Notes: generated by a model not told the origin, from the sequence alone. Positions 27,020-34,140 are shown, counted from the stretch's first letter. The stretch is 50,623 bases of DNA from an uncultured Amaricoccus sp. (GCF_937891315.1 NZ_CALAGI010000051.1:1-50623), one strand, 5' to 3'. Program-made: numbers and translations.

Positions 27020-27454
27020 ATGAGCGTTCTGGTAAGGGACGAGGGATTCGTCGCCGACGACCTCGCGAATGTGCATTTCCTGGCGCTCGATGCGCTGCTG
27101 GAGGCGTCCGACGCGGATTTCGCGGGCGAGCAGGCGGTCGAACTGGCTGTCGATTTCCCGAACGACCGCGACCCGGCGGAACTGGCGCCCTGGCTCGGCC
27201 GGGTCGCCGTCGTGCGGGTCGCCTTTCCGGCGATGGGCGACGGCCGCGGCCTCTCGATCGCGCGGCGGCTGCGGGCGATGGGCTATTCGGGTCGGCTGCG
27301 CGCGGCTGGCCCGATGATCGTCGATCAGGTCCGCGCCGCGCGCCGGGTGGGCTTCGACGAGATCGAGTTGCCCGAGGGCGTGGCGAACCGCCAGCCGGAG
27401 GCATTGTGGAAGGCCGCGCCCGCCGCGTCCTACCGCGCGCGGGTCTTCGGCTGA
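27020..27454 (+). CDS. DUF934 protein, last gene of the cys operon
   Basis: A 144-aa protein of the DUF934 family, found at the end of cysI-cysH operons in alpha- and beta-proteobacteria and predicted to assist sulfite reduction. Features include LAVDFPNDRDP, VAFPAMGDGRGLSIARRLR and VGFDEIELPEG. ATG 27020 has GGGGAGAG upstream. Its TGA stop (27452-27454) is also the left target-site copy of the inserted foldback element that follows. Confidence 0.9.
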   Translation: MSVLVRDEGFVADDLANVHFLALDALLEASDADFAGEQAVELAVDFPNDRDPAELAPWLGRVAVVRVAFPAMGDGRGLSIARRLRAMGYSGRLRAAGPMIVDQVRAARRVGFDEIELPEGVANRQPEALWKAAPAASYRARVFG

Positions 27455-27614
27455 GAGGCTGTCTGGAAATTCGGCGGCGGAGGTCCGGCGAGGGATTTTG
27501 TGTCCCGGCAGGAGGTCATGGGGGGCAATATCGGGGATATTGGTCCTCGTGACCAACGCACCGGGGCGCGAAAGGACCCGCCGGACCGACCCGTCCGTGT
27601 TTCCAAACAGCCTC
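27455..27614. mobile_element. Foldback MITE-like element flanked by TGA
   Basis: A 160-bp element with terminal inverted repeats GAGGCTGTCTGGAAA (27455-27469) and TTTCCAAACAGCCTC (27600-27614), matching at 14 of 15 positions. It is flanked by TGA on both sides (27452-27454 and 27615-27617), consistent with a 3-bp TNA target duplication as in the IS1031 group of the IS5 family. The inner sequence is also self-complementary (GGTCCGGCG, CCCGG and GGTCA all have partners) with the centre at AATATCGGGGATATT, so about 70% of the element pairs by eye. It has no transposase ORF. It sits exactly at the DUF934 stop and may act as a bidirectional terminator. Confidence 0.8.
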
Positions 27615-27675
27615 TGACGTCACTGGACCCCGGACCGGCTTTCGGGATATGCGAGCCGCGTCGCGCGCTAGCGCG

Positions 27676-27710
27676 GCGGAAGTCTCCGCGACCTTCCTGA
27701 AAAAACGGAT
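27676..27710 (+). promoter_or_regulatory. Candidate preQ1-I riboswitch
   Basis: P1 is GGAAG (27678-27682) with CTTCC (27693-27697). The 10-base loop TCTCCGCGAC ends in A-C just before the P1 3' strand, where the preQ1-pairing C of known class I aptamers sits. An A-rich tail, TGAAAAAACGGA, follows, and CGGA (27706-27709) can pair with TCCG of the loop (27685-27688) to close an H-type pseudoknot. P1 length, loop length and tail match the class I aptamer of Thermoanaerobacter tengcongensis. GGA of the tail is also the only Shine-Dalgarno candidate for yhhQ, 8 bases before the ATG, so ligand binding would block translation. Confidence 0.7.
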
Positions 27711-27717
27711 CCCGACC

Positions 27718-28344
27718 ATGAACAGAACCCTGCTGGCGGGCACGGTCGCGATGGCGATCGTCGTGCTTGCCTCGAATATCCTCGTGCAGTTTCTCGTCGG
27801 CGACTGGCTGACCTGGGGCGCCTTCACCTATCCCTTCGCCTTTCTCGTGACCGACCTGATGAACAGGCTTCAGGGGCCGGCGGCGGCGCGGCGGGTGGTC
27901 TATGCCGGCTTCGTCACCGGCCTCGTCTGCAGCGTGATCGGCACCCAGATCGTCGGCGAATTCGGGCCGCTGGTCAGCCCGCGCGTGGCGGCCGCCTCGC
28001 TGACCGCCTTCCTGCTCGGCCAACTGCTCGACATCACCGTCTTCAACCGGCTGCGTCGCGGCGTCTGGTGGCGCGCGCCGCTGGTTTCGAGCGTACTGGG
28101 CAGCGCGGTCGATACGCTGGCGTTCTTCACCATGGCCTTTTCGGCGAGCCTCGCCTTTCTCGCGCCCGGTGTCGATGTCGCCTGGGCGAACGAGCCGGTG
28201 GCGATGCTCGGCCGGGGGCCGGTCCTGCCGCTGTGGATCAGCCTCGCCGTCGCCGATTTCGGTGTGAAACTCGCCATCGCCGTTTTCGCGCTGGCGCCGT
28301 TCCGCGCGCTGGTCTGGCAATATCGGGCGGGAGCCGCGAAATAG
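27718..28344 (+). CDS. yhhQ: Queuosine precursor transporter YhhQ
   Basis: A 208-aa inner-membrane protein of the VUT/YhhQ family (COG1738), which imports the queuosine precursors preQ0/preQ1. Six hydrophobic segments are visible, with GAFTYPFAFLVTDLMNRLQG, VSSVLGSAVDTLAFFTMAFS and LPLWISLAVADFGVKLAIA as family-typical stretches. ATG 27718 is fixed by the candidate preQ1 aptamer ending 8 bases upstream. Control of this gene by preQ1 would make biological sense. Confidence 0.92.
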   Translation: MNRTLLAGTVAMAIVVLASNILVQFLVGDWLTWGAFTYPFAFLVTDLMNRLQGPAAARRVVYAGFVTGLVCSVIGTQIVGEFGPLVSPRVAAASLTAFLLGQLLDITVFNRLRRGVWWRAPLVSSVLGSAVDTLAFFTMAFSASLAFLAPGVDVAWANEPVAMLGRGPVLPLWISLAVADFGVKLAIAVFALAPFRALVWQYRAGAAK

Positions 28345-28373
28345 TTCTTGCGTTTCGAAACGGTGGTGGCACC

Positions 28374-28406
28374 ATGAACGCAACCGCAACAACTGGAAGG
28401 AGGTGA
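28374..28406 (+). CDS. Leader mini-ORF 1 (10 codons)
   Basis: ATG 28374 opens MNATATTGRR and stops at TGA 28404-28406. The stop lies inside the Shine-Dalgarno sequence of the next mini-ORF, so ribosomes ending here would sit on the second start. No good ribosome binding site precedes it. It may be chance, but the nested geometry is notable. Confidence 0.35.
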   Translation: MNATATTGRR

Positions 28407-28410
28407 TCCA

Positions 28411-28467
28411 ATGTCTGAACGGACCTTGGAGCTTTTGGTCGTGTCAATGCGTGGGGTGACCGTCTGA
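28411..28467 (+). CDS. Leader mini-ORF 2 with perfect Shine-Dalgarno
   Basis: ATG 28411 encodes MSERTLELLVVSMRGVTV (18 aa). It is preceded by AAGGAGGTGATCC (28397-28409), complementary over 13 bases to the conserved 16S rRNA 3' end, with 7 bases between the AGGAGG core and the ATG. No other gene in the window has such a site. A hairpin GAGGGG-CAGA-CCCCTC (28466-28481) starts within the stop codon, and a stronger hairpin follows before arfB. I do not recognise the peptide. It may be a leader peptide or a short stand-alone transcript. Confidence 0.6.
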   Translation: MSERTLELLVVSMRGVTV

Positions 28468-28546
28468 GGGGCAGACCCCTCCGACCAGGGTGACCGACGC
28501 TTGGCGTTGAGCCGGACCGGCCAACCTCCAAGCCCAACCGATCCGA

Positions 28547-28573
28547 GGGGTCGCGGTGTTCCGCGGCCCCTTT
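28547..28573 (+). terminator. Terminator-like hairpin before arfB
   Basis: GGGGTCGCGG (28547-28556) and CCGCGGCCCC (28561-28570) form a 10-bp stem (one G-T pair) with loop TGTT, followed by TTT. It lies between mini-ORF 2 and arfB and could end the leader transcript or attenuate arfB. The T tract is short. Confidence 0.55.
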
Positions 28574-28609
28574 CCGTTGCAGATTCCGCCCTTGCCATCG
28601 GATCTTCCC

Positions 28610-29032
28610 ATGTTGCGCATCACCGACGAGATTGTCCTCCAGGACTGGGAACTGGCCGAGAGCTTCGTCCGCTCCTCGGGGCCGGGGGGGCAGAATGTGA
28701 ACAAGGTCTCGACCGCCGTGGAACTGCGGTTCGAGGCGGAACGCTCGCCGAACCTTCCGGCGGAGGTGAAGGCGAGGCTGCGGCGACTCGCCGGCTGGCG
28801 CTGGTCGGGCGAGGGCGCGCTGATCGTCACGGCGGAGACCCATCGCAGCCAGGCGATGAACCGCGTCGAGGCGCGGGACAAGCTGCGCGACCTCATCCTC
28901 CGCGCGCTGGAGCGGCCGAAACCCCGGCGCGCCACCCGCCCGACGCTCGGCTCGGTGCGGCGGCGGCTGGATGCCAAGGCGCGGCGGGGGGTGGTGAAGG
29001 CCGGGCGCGGGCCGGTGGACGACGACGTCTGA
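28610..29032 (+). CDS. arfB: Alternative ribosome-rescue factor ArfB (YaeJ)
   Basis: A 140-aa peptidyl-tRNA hydrolase that frees ribosomes stalled on mRNAs lacking a stop codon. The catalytic loop SSGPGGQNVNKVSTAVELRF carries GGQ, and the basic C-terminal tail (PKPRRATRPTLGSVRRRLDA) is the part that enters the empty mRNA channel. Length matches E. coli ArfB (140 aa). I chose ATG 28610, giving MLRITDEIVLQDWE; its binding site is weak (GGA about 7 bases upstream). Confidence 0.94.
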   Translation: MLRITDEIVLQDWELAESFVRSSGPGGQNVNKVSTAVELRFEAERSPNLPAEVKARLRRLAGWRWSGEGALIVTAETHRSQAMNRVEARDKLRDLILRALERPKPRRATRPTLGSVRRRLDAKARRGVVKAGRGPVDDDV

Positions 29033-29057
29033 ACCGGGCGCCGGTTGTGGCCGGGGC

Positions 29058-29162
29058 GGCGCGGCCTTTGCCGCGCCACCGGAGCGCGCGGGTGCGCGCG
29101 AGTCTTTTGCTTGTTTTCCAACTGTTGTCGGAAAACGACTGCTCTCCAGGTTAGCAAACCTG
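29058..29162. other. Intergenic cluster of dyads between convergent genes
   Basis: Three stem-loops lie between arfB (plus) and the NYN gene (minus): GGCGCGGC-CTTT-GCCGCGCC (29058-29077), GTTTTCC and GGAAAAC with 10 bases between them (29113-29136), and CAGGTT-AGCA-AACCTG (29147-29162). They are probably terminators for the two converging transcripts; none has a long T run on the plus strand. Confidence 0.5.
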
Positions 29163-29183
29163 AATGAAACCGGGGCGCCGGGG

Positions 29184-29888
29184 CTATTCGGCGGCGATCA
29201 GGCGCGGCGTCGGGCGGGGTCGGACGATACGGTCGGCGCCGACCACGAACTCCGTGCACCGGCCGACGACGACGCCAAGCTTGCCGGGGCCGTATGAGCC
29301 GGGCACGTAGCCGAGCCGACGCAGCACGTTTCCGAGTTCGGCGATCGTCATTCCATCACGCGCGGGGTTCTCGTTCAACGCGCGTCGGATCAGGCTGACC
29401 AGGGACGGAGGCGCGGGTGCCACCACCGGGGCGGCGGCGACGACGCGGGGCGGAGCGGGCAGCACGGTAAAGCCGGAGCAGGCGGCGCGGAGCGCGGCGG
29501 GTGGTTCGAGATGCGAGAAGCCGTGGCAGAGAACCCCGACCTCGCGTGCCCGGTAGGCCAGCGCCGTGAAATCGCTGTCGCCTGAGACGAGGCAAAGCCC
29601 GTCGATCGCGCCGGAACGCATGAGGTCCATCGCCTCGATCACCAGTGCGATGTCGGCGGCGTTCTTGCCGCAGGGCAGCACGAGGCGCGGCTCGATCGCG
29701 AGCGCCTCGAGGCTGACGCGCCAGTTCTGGAATGCTCCGGCCGCGCCGTAGGCCCGGCGAATCCGCGGCTCGCCGAAGGACGCCGCCTCGAAGATAACGC
29801 GCATGGCGATGGAGGCCGGCACGTTCTCGGCATCGATCAGCACGGCGAGGCGGCGTGTCGCGGGGGGTGGAGTTGGACCAATTGGCAT
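29184..29888 (-). CDS. NYN-domain (PIN-like) protein with C-terminal LOTUS/OST-HTH
   Basis: A 234-aa putative RNA-binding nuclease. The NYN domain has conserved acidic residues in LAVLIDAENVP, AADIALVIEAMDLM and LVSGDSDFTALAYRARE. A proline/alanine linker leads to an OST-HTH/LOTUS domain (SLVSLIRRALNENPARDGMT and LGNVLRRLGYVPGSYG), which binds RNA in known cases. I chose ATG 29888; the frame stays open to 30866, but that part is antisense to the next gene. Targets are unknown. Confidence 0.88.
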   Translation of the reverse strand: MPIGPTPPPATRRLAVLIDAENVPASIAMRVIFEAASFGEPRIRRAYGAAGAFQNWRVSLEALAIEPRLVLPCGKNAADIALVIEAMDLMRSGAIDGLCLVSGDSDFTALAYRAREVGVLCHGFSHLEPPAALRAACSGFTVLPAPPRVVAAAPVVAPAPPSLVSLIRRALNENPARDGMTIAELGNVLRRLGYVPGSYGPGKLGVVVGRCTEFVVGADRIVRPRPTPRLIAAE

Positions 29889-30056
29889 CGGGTGTCGGGT
29901 GCGATCTTCGGCTAAGGGTTGCGGATAGGAGATCGTGGCCCGACGACGGGCGTCTGGCAATTTCCTTGCGATGACAGGATTAATCGCCTTCGCAGTCGAC
30001 GCGCCCGCGGGGGCGGTGCTATTGCCGGCGCGCGAGGTCGATGGGGAGATCAAGCG

Positions 30057-30887
30057 ATGGAAACCATTTCGGAGAACGCCGCGTTCGGGGGCGTGCAAGG
30101 GGTCTACAAACACGCGTCGGAGGCTTGCGGCTGCGACATGACCTTCGCGGTCTATCTGCCCCCGCAGGCCAAGGATGGGCCGGTGCCCGTGCTCTGGTAT
30201 CTCTCGGGTCTGACCTGCACCCATGAGAATGCGATGGTGAAGGCCGGGGCGCAGGGCTGGGCCGCGCGCGAGGGGCTGGCGCTGGTCTTTCCCGACACCT
30301 CGCCGCGCGGCGCCGATATCGCCAATGACGAGGCCTTCGACCTCGGGCAGGGCGCCGGGTTCTATGTCGATGCGACCGAGAAACCCTGGGCGCCACATTT
30401 CCGGATGTGGAGCTATGTTACCGAGGAACTGCCTGGCCTCGTCTTCCGGAATTTCGAGCTCGAGGAGGGGGCGCAGGGCATCACCGGCCATTCGATGGGC
30501 GGGCACGGCGCGCTGACGATCGCGCTCACCTGTCCCGACCGGTTCCGCTCGGTCTCGGCTTTCGCGCCGATCGCCAATCCGACCGAGTCGGACTGGGGCC
30601 GCAAGCAGTTCGCGGCCTATCTCGGCGCCGAGGGGCCGGCCTGGGCGCGGCACGACGCGAGCCTTCTGCTCCGGGAAAAGGGCTGGAAGGGTACGATCCT
30701 CGTCGATCAGGGCACCAGTGACCAGTTCCTCGACAAGCTGCGGCCCGGCGCGCTGATGGCGGCCGTCGCCGAACGCAAGCAGGCGGCCGTGCTGCGGATG
30801 CAACCGGGGTACGACCACAGCTATTTCTTCGTCTCGAGCTTCATGGAGGATCATGTCGTCTTCCATGCCGAGGCGCTGCTCGCGTGA
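30057..30887 (+). CDS. fghA: S-formylglutathione hydrolase
   Basis: A 276-aa esterase that hydrolyses S-formylglutathione to formate and glutathione, the last step of glutathione-dependent formaldehyde detoxification. The nucleophile Ser is in GHSMGGHGAL, the Asp in VDQGTSDQFLD and the His in YDHSYFF; LSGLTCTHEN is family-typical. ATG 30057 has a GGGGAGA site 6 bases upstream. The S-hydroxymethylglutathione dehydrogenase partner is not in the window. Confidence 0.95.
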   Translation: METISENAAFGGVQGVYKHASEACGCDMTFAVYLPPQAKDGPVPVLWYLSGLTCTHENAMVKAGAQGWAAREGLALVFPDTSPRGADIANDEAFDLGQGAGFYVDATEKPWAPHFRMWSYVTEELPGLVFRNFELEEGAQGITGHSMGGHGALTIALTCPDRFRSVSAFAPIANPTESDWGRKQFAAYLGAEGPAWARHDASLLLREKGWKGTILVDQGTSDQFLDKLRPGALMAAVAERKQAAVLRMQPGYDHSYFFVSSFMEDHVVFHAEALLA

Positions 30888-31330
30888 TCTATGTCGACGC
30901 CGACGCCTGCCCGGTGCGGGACGAGGCGGTGCGCGTCGCCGAGCGGCACGGGGCGCCGCTCACCTTCGTCGCCAATGGCGGCATCCGGCCGAGCCGGCAT
31001 CCCCTGGTGCGGATCGTGGTGGTCGAGGCCGGGGCCGACGCGGCCGACAAGTGGATCGCAGAGCGGATCGGGCCGGGTGACATCTGCGTCACCGCCGACG
31101 TGCCGTTGGCCGCGCGCTGCGTCGAGGCCGGGGCGCGGGTGATCGGCCACGACGGCTCGGCCTTCACACCCGGCAACATCGGCGATCGGCTGTCTATGCG
31201 CGATCTGATGGCCGACCTGCGCGCCGCCGACCCGTTCAGGCAGGGCGGCAACAAGGGTTTTCGTCCCGCCGATCGGGCCCGGTTCCTGGAGGCGCTGGAG
31301 CGCGAGTTGCGAGCCGTCGGCCGAAGCTAG
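30884..31330 (+). CDS. yaiI: UPF0178/DUF188 family protein (YaiI/YqxD)
   Basis: A 148-aa protein of the DUF188 family, which has a PIN-like fold but no assigned function. The N-terminal MIYVDADACPVRDEA, then FVANGG and GDICVTADVPLAARC, are diagnostic. GTG 30884 overlaps the preceding stop as GTGA. Its TAG stop lies in CTAGAG, the left end of dispersed-repeat copy 2. Confidence 0.92.
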   Translation: MIYVDADACPVRDEAVRVAERHGAPLTFVANGGIRPSRHPLVRIVVVEAGADAADKWIAERIGPGDICVTADVPLAARCVEAGARVIGHDGSAFTPGNIGDRLSMRDLMADLRAADPFRQGGNKGFRPADRARFLEALERELRAVGRS

Positions 31331-31433
31331 AGCAATCTCCAACCAGACCGGATCGTCTGGTGGTCAGGATATTGCGCTAAATCAAGACTCTGGAGCGGTT
31401 GAGCCGGCTCTGCGGGATCGGACTCCACTCTAG
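31327..31433 (+). repeat. Dispersed repeat, copy 2 (complete)
   Basis: A 107-bp element bounded by CTAGAG (31327-31332) and CTCTAG (31428-31433). A first hairpin (CCAGAC, 6-base loop, GTCTGG) leads into the conserved core at 31366-31407, and a second imperfect hairpin starts at GGAGCGG. It fills the whole gap between two convergent genes. Both stop codons are the TAG within its CTAG ends: 31328-31330 for the DUF188 gene and, on the minus strand, 31432-31430 for the M48 gene. Confidence 0.8.
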
Positions 31434-32224
31434 AACAGCCCTTCCGCGTATTCCGGCCGCGGGTCCAGGCCGGCGGCCTTCTGGCGGCGGATCTCGGCGG
31501 CGACGCGGGCCACCGTCGCCATGCGCTGGGCGGAGGCCGGATGCGTCGAGAGGAGCGCGCCGCCGCCGGCGAGCGCGGGGCTGGTGAAGAGCAGCGCCCC
31601 GCGCTCCGGATCGTAGCCCGCGCGCGCGGCGATGAAGGCGCCGAGCGTGTCGGCTTCGAGCTCATAGGTCTGGCTGTAGGCGCGGCCGCCGACCGCGGCG
31701 CCGAGATCCATCGCCTGCTGAACCGCCTCGTCGCTCGCACCCATTCCGCCGTAGCCGCCAGCCGCGACCACGAGGCCGCCCATGACCATGGCGCCGAGGA
31801 TGCTCTGCTGCTGCTGCTTGCTGATATGCTGGGCGATCTGGTGGCTCGCCTCGTGGCTCAGCACGAAGGCGATCTCGTCGTCGCTCGTCATCTGGTCGAG
31901 CAGGGCGGCGCTGACCACGATGATCGGCCGACCCTCGTCATTGAGCGTCTGGAAGGCATTCGGCGGCATGCGCGGATCGGTTTCGAGCCCGATGGCGAAA
32001 TCGCAGGACTTGCCGGCGCCGCCGCGCTCCTCGCGGCAGAATTTCTCGGCCACCGGCTCGACCCGCGCGGCGACGCGGCGAAAGTCGGCCGGGGTGCGCG
32101 CCTTGCCGCCGGTCCGTTGGGCGACCGGCGCGGCCGGGGCGGCGCCGTCGGCGACCGGTACCTGATAGGTCGTGCCGCAGGCGGCGAGCAGCAGGCAGAG
32201 GGCGGCGGCGACGTTTCTCGACAT
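31430..32224 (-). CDS. M48-family metalloprotease lipoprotein
   Basis: A 264-aa protein with a lipoprotein signal (lipobox LLAAC, Cys at about residue 16), so it is probably anchored in the outer or inner membrane facing the periplasm. The zinc site HEASH lies in FVLSHEASHQIAQHIS, and the third ligand is the Glu in YELEADTLGAFIAARAGYD. This resembles the LoiP/BepA-type periplasmic quality-control proteases, without the TPR domain of BepA. Confidence 0.92.
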   Translation of the reverse strand: MSRNVAAALCLLLAACGTTYQVPVADGAAPAAPVAQRTGGKARTPADFRRVAARVEPVAEKFCREERGGAGKSCDFAIGLETDPRMPPNAFQTLNDEGRPIIVVSAALLDQMTSDDEIAFVLSHEASHQIAQHISKQQQQSILGAMVMGGLVVAAGGYGGMGASDEAVQQAMDLGAAVGGRAYSQTYELEADTLGAFIAARAGYDPERGALLFTSPALAGGGALLSTHPASAQRMATVARVAAEIRRQKAAGLDPRPEYAEGLF

Positions 32225-32231
32225 GGGCTTC

Positions 32232-33032
32232 CTACTCCGGGTTCCGGCGCAGATTTCCGGTCTCGCCGCCCGACTGTCCAGTCCCGGAACCGTGATCGGT
32301 CCATGCGACGCGCCCGGCGAGCGCTCGGGCGGGATCCCGCCCCTCGAAGGCGGCCGCGAGAAACGGCCCGAGCACCCCCGCCGCCTTCAGCCCGGCGGCC
32401 GCGTCGTGGCCAAGGCCCCGGACCACCAGATGCCGCGCGTTGGGCGGCGCCGGAAAGCGCGACCAGTGCGCGCGTTCCGCCGGCCCGTCGCCGTTCATCG
32501 TGACATAGCGCGTCCGCGCGTTGAACCGGCCTGCCAGCGACGGGAAGCGGAAGTCCTCGATCGCGGCGACATAGTCCCGCCACCGGCTCTCGCCCGGCAC
32601 CACCCCGGGCATGACGCTGAATTGCGGCGCGAAGGCGACGCAGGTTTCCATGGCGACGAAGTTCGACATCAGGATCGCGTTGAAGCCACCCATGCTGTTG
32701 CCGAGCCCGAGGATCCGGGCGCCGGGCGCCAATGGTGCGACAAGCTCCGCGACGCGGGCGAAATCGACGCGGTTGCCCCAGCTGCGGGTCTTGTCGAAGA
32801 CGAAGGCCGAGGCGGCGCCGAGCGACGCCATGGTGCCGACGAACTCGGCCCGCTGGGTGTCGATGCCGCCGAGCGCGTGGCCGACCCCGGTGAAGCAGAG
32901 GACGAGCGTCCGGGCCGCCGGCCGGTCGATCGCCGTCACCTTCAGCGCCGCGTCCTCATGCAGAAGCCGCTGTGCGCTCGGTTTCGGGTCGCGAAGGCCG
33001 AGGCGGCCGAGTAGCGCGCGGGCGGGTTTCAT
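32232..33032 (-). CDS. Alpha/beta-hydrolase-fold protein
   Basis: A 266-aa cytoplasmic protein. GLGNSMGGFNAILMS carries a nucleophile-elbow-like Ser, and a C-terminal His follows in VVRGLGHDAAAG, so an esterase-type triad is possible. I do not recognise a specific family; no substrate can be assigned. ATG 33032 is preferred; a GTG directly before it is also possible. It ends 7 bases before the M48 gene on the same strand and may be co-transcribed with it. Confidence 0.7.
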   Translation of the reverse strand: MKPARALLGRLGLRDPKPSAQRLLHEDAALKVTAIDRPAARTLVLCFTGVGHALGGIDTQRAEFVGTMASLGAASAFVFDKTRSWGNRVDFARVAELVAPLAPGARILGLGNSMGGFNAILMSNFVAMETCVAFAPQFSVMPGVVPGESRWRDYVAAIEDFRFPSLAGRFNARTRYVTMNGDGPAERAHWSRFPAPPNARHLVVRGLGHDAAAGLKAAGVLGPFLAAAFEGRDPARALAGRVAWTDHGSGTGQSGGETGNLRRNPE

Positions 33033-33094
33033 CACGACCTCGGGGTGGCGTCACACGCACAGGTTGCATGAAGCCACCACCGAAGTCGAGGGGA

Positions 33095-34078
33095 TCAGCG
33101 CCGCCGGGCCACCACCGCGAGTCCGCCAATGGCGACGATCAGCAAACCGGCCGCGCCCGGCAACGGGATCGGCGCCACGGGGGCGCTCATCGAGGCGACC
33201 GCGGAGGCGTCACCGGCGTTGATCTGGTCCAGCGCCGCCTCGGAGAGCTGTTCGTGGACGACGAAATTCGGATGGATGTCGTCGAAGAACGCGCGATAGC
33301 GCCCCTGCCGGGTGGAGCAGGGGTTGTCGTCCTCGTCGAGGCAGGGCGTCGTCACGTCGCGTACGCCATAGGCGCGCGGGTTCTCGACCAGCGCGTTGAA
33401 GAGGGCGTAGGCGCTGACCTTGCGCACGGTCGTCCCGTCCTGACGCAAGGCGATGATCTCGCGCCGCAGCTGGCGGTTGAAGGCCTTCACCCCGGCCGTC
33501 GCGGCACGTGCGCCGGAGGGATCGCCACGGAATTGCGGGATTGCCCCGAGGTTGGGCAGATCGAAGATCAGGAAATCCTCGACCCCGCTCCGCGCCAGCA
33601 GCGCGGCGGTGTCGCCCACCGCCTGCGCCGCCGCTCGCCCGACCCGGACCGAACGGCTGGCGCCGTCGGTGTTCAGGATGTCGTTGCCCCCGGCCCAGAG
33701 CGCCAGAAGTGGCCGGTCGCCCCTGCGCGCATCGTCGAGCGAGCGATAGCGCGTGGCCTGGGCGCGCAGGTCGGGAATGCCGTCGTTCGTGGTGCGCGCC
33801 GTCGCCCCGCCCCAGGCATGGTTGCCGGTCGGCAGCCCTTCCGCGCGGAAGGCGTCGGCCACATGCTCGGCCCAGACCGGCCCGTTGGAAAAGCGACCGC
33901 GGTAGTAGGGCGGGCTTTTCGGCACCTGATGAAAGCTGGTGCGATAGACGTTGCCGATGTCGCTGAGGCTGTCGCCGAGCACGTGAAAGCTGGTGTAGTC
34001 GACCGTGGCGCCGGTGGCCGGCCCGATCGCCGCGAGGGCGAGCCCCGCCCCGAGAACGGCCCCGAACAAAGCGCGCAT
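33095..34078 (-). CDS. SGNH/GDSL hydrolase with VPLPA-CTERM-type sorting signal
   Basis: A 327-aa secreted esterase/lipase-like protein. A signal peptide ends near GPATGA. The GDSL block is FHVLGDSLSDIGNVYR, later blocks are LWAGGNDI and the catalytic pair DDIHPN. The C-terminus PIPLPGAAGLLIVAIGGLAV followed by VARRR matches the VPLPA-CTERM tripartite signal (proline motif, helix, basic tail) handled by an exosortase-type system that is not in this window. ATG 34078 has GGGGGAGGAA upstream; the in-frame extension to 34135 is rejected. Confidence 0.9.
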   Translation of the reverse strand: MRALFGAVLGAGLALAAIGPATGATVDYTSFHVLGDSLSDIGNVYRTSFHQVPKSPPYYRGRFSNGPVWAEHVADAFRAEGLPTGNHAWGGATARTTNDGIPDLRAQATRYRSLDDARRGDRPLLALWAGGNDILNTDGASRSVRVGRAAAQAVGDTAALLARSGVEDFLIFDLPNLGAIPQFRGDPSGARAATAGVKAFNRQLRREIIALRQDGTTVRKVSAYALFNALVENPRAYGVRDVTTPCLDEDDNPCSTRQGRYRAFFDDIHPNFVVHEQLSEAALDQINAGDASAVASMSAPVAPIPLPGAAGLLIVAIGGLAVVARRR

Positions 34079-34140
34079 CGCAGTTCCTCCCCCGCCGGTT
34101 TTTCGAAGAAGTAGAGGAACTGGCGTACAAGGCAATCGTG

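Noticed and set aside
27500..27700. A 66-codon ORF across the foldback element and riboswitch
   Set aside because: It overlaps a self-complementary element and the aptamer, has no homology that I can see, and its composition follows the palindrome.
29889..30866. Extension of the NYN protein upstream to 30866
   Set aside because: The extra part is antisense to the well-supported S-formylglutathione hydrolase gene and has no NYN similarity; ATG 29888 gives the natural N-terminus.
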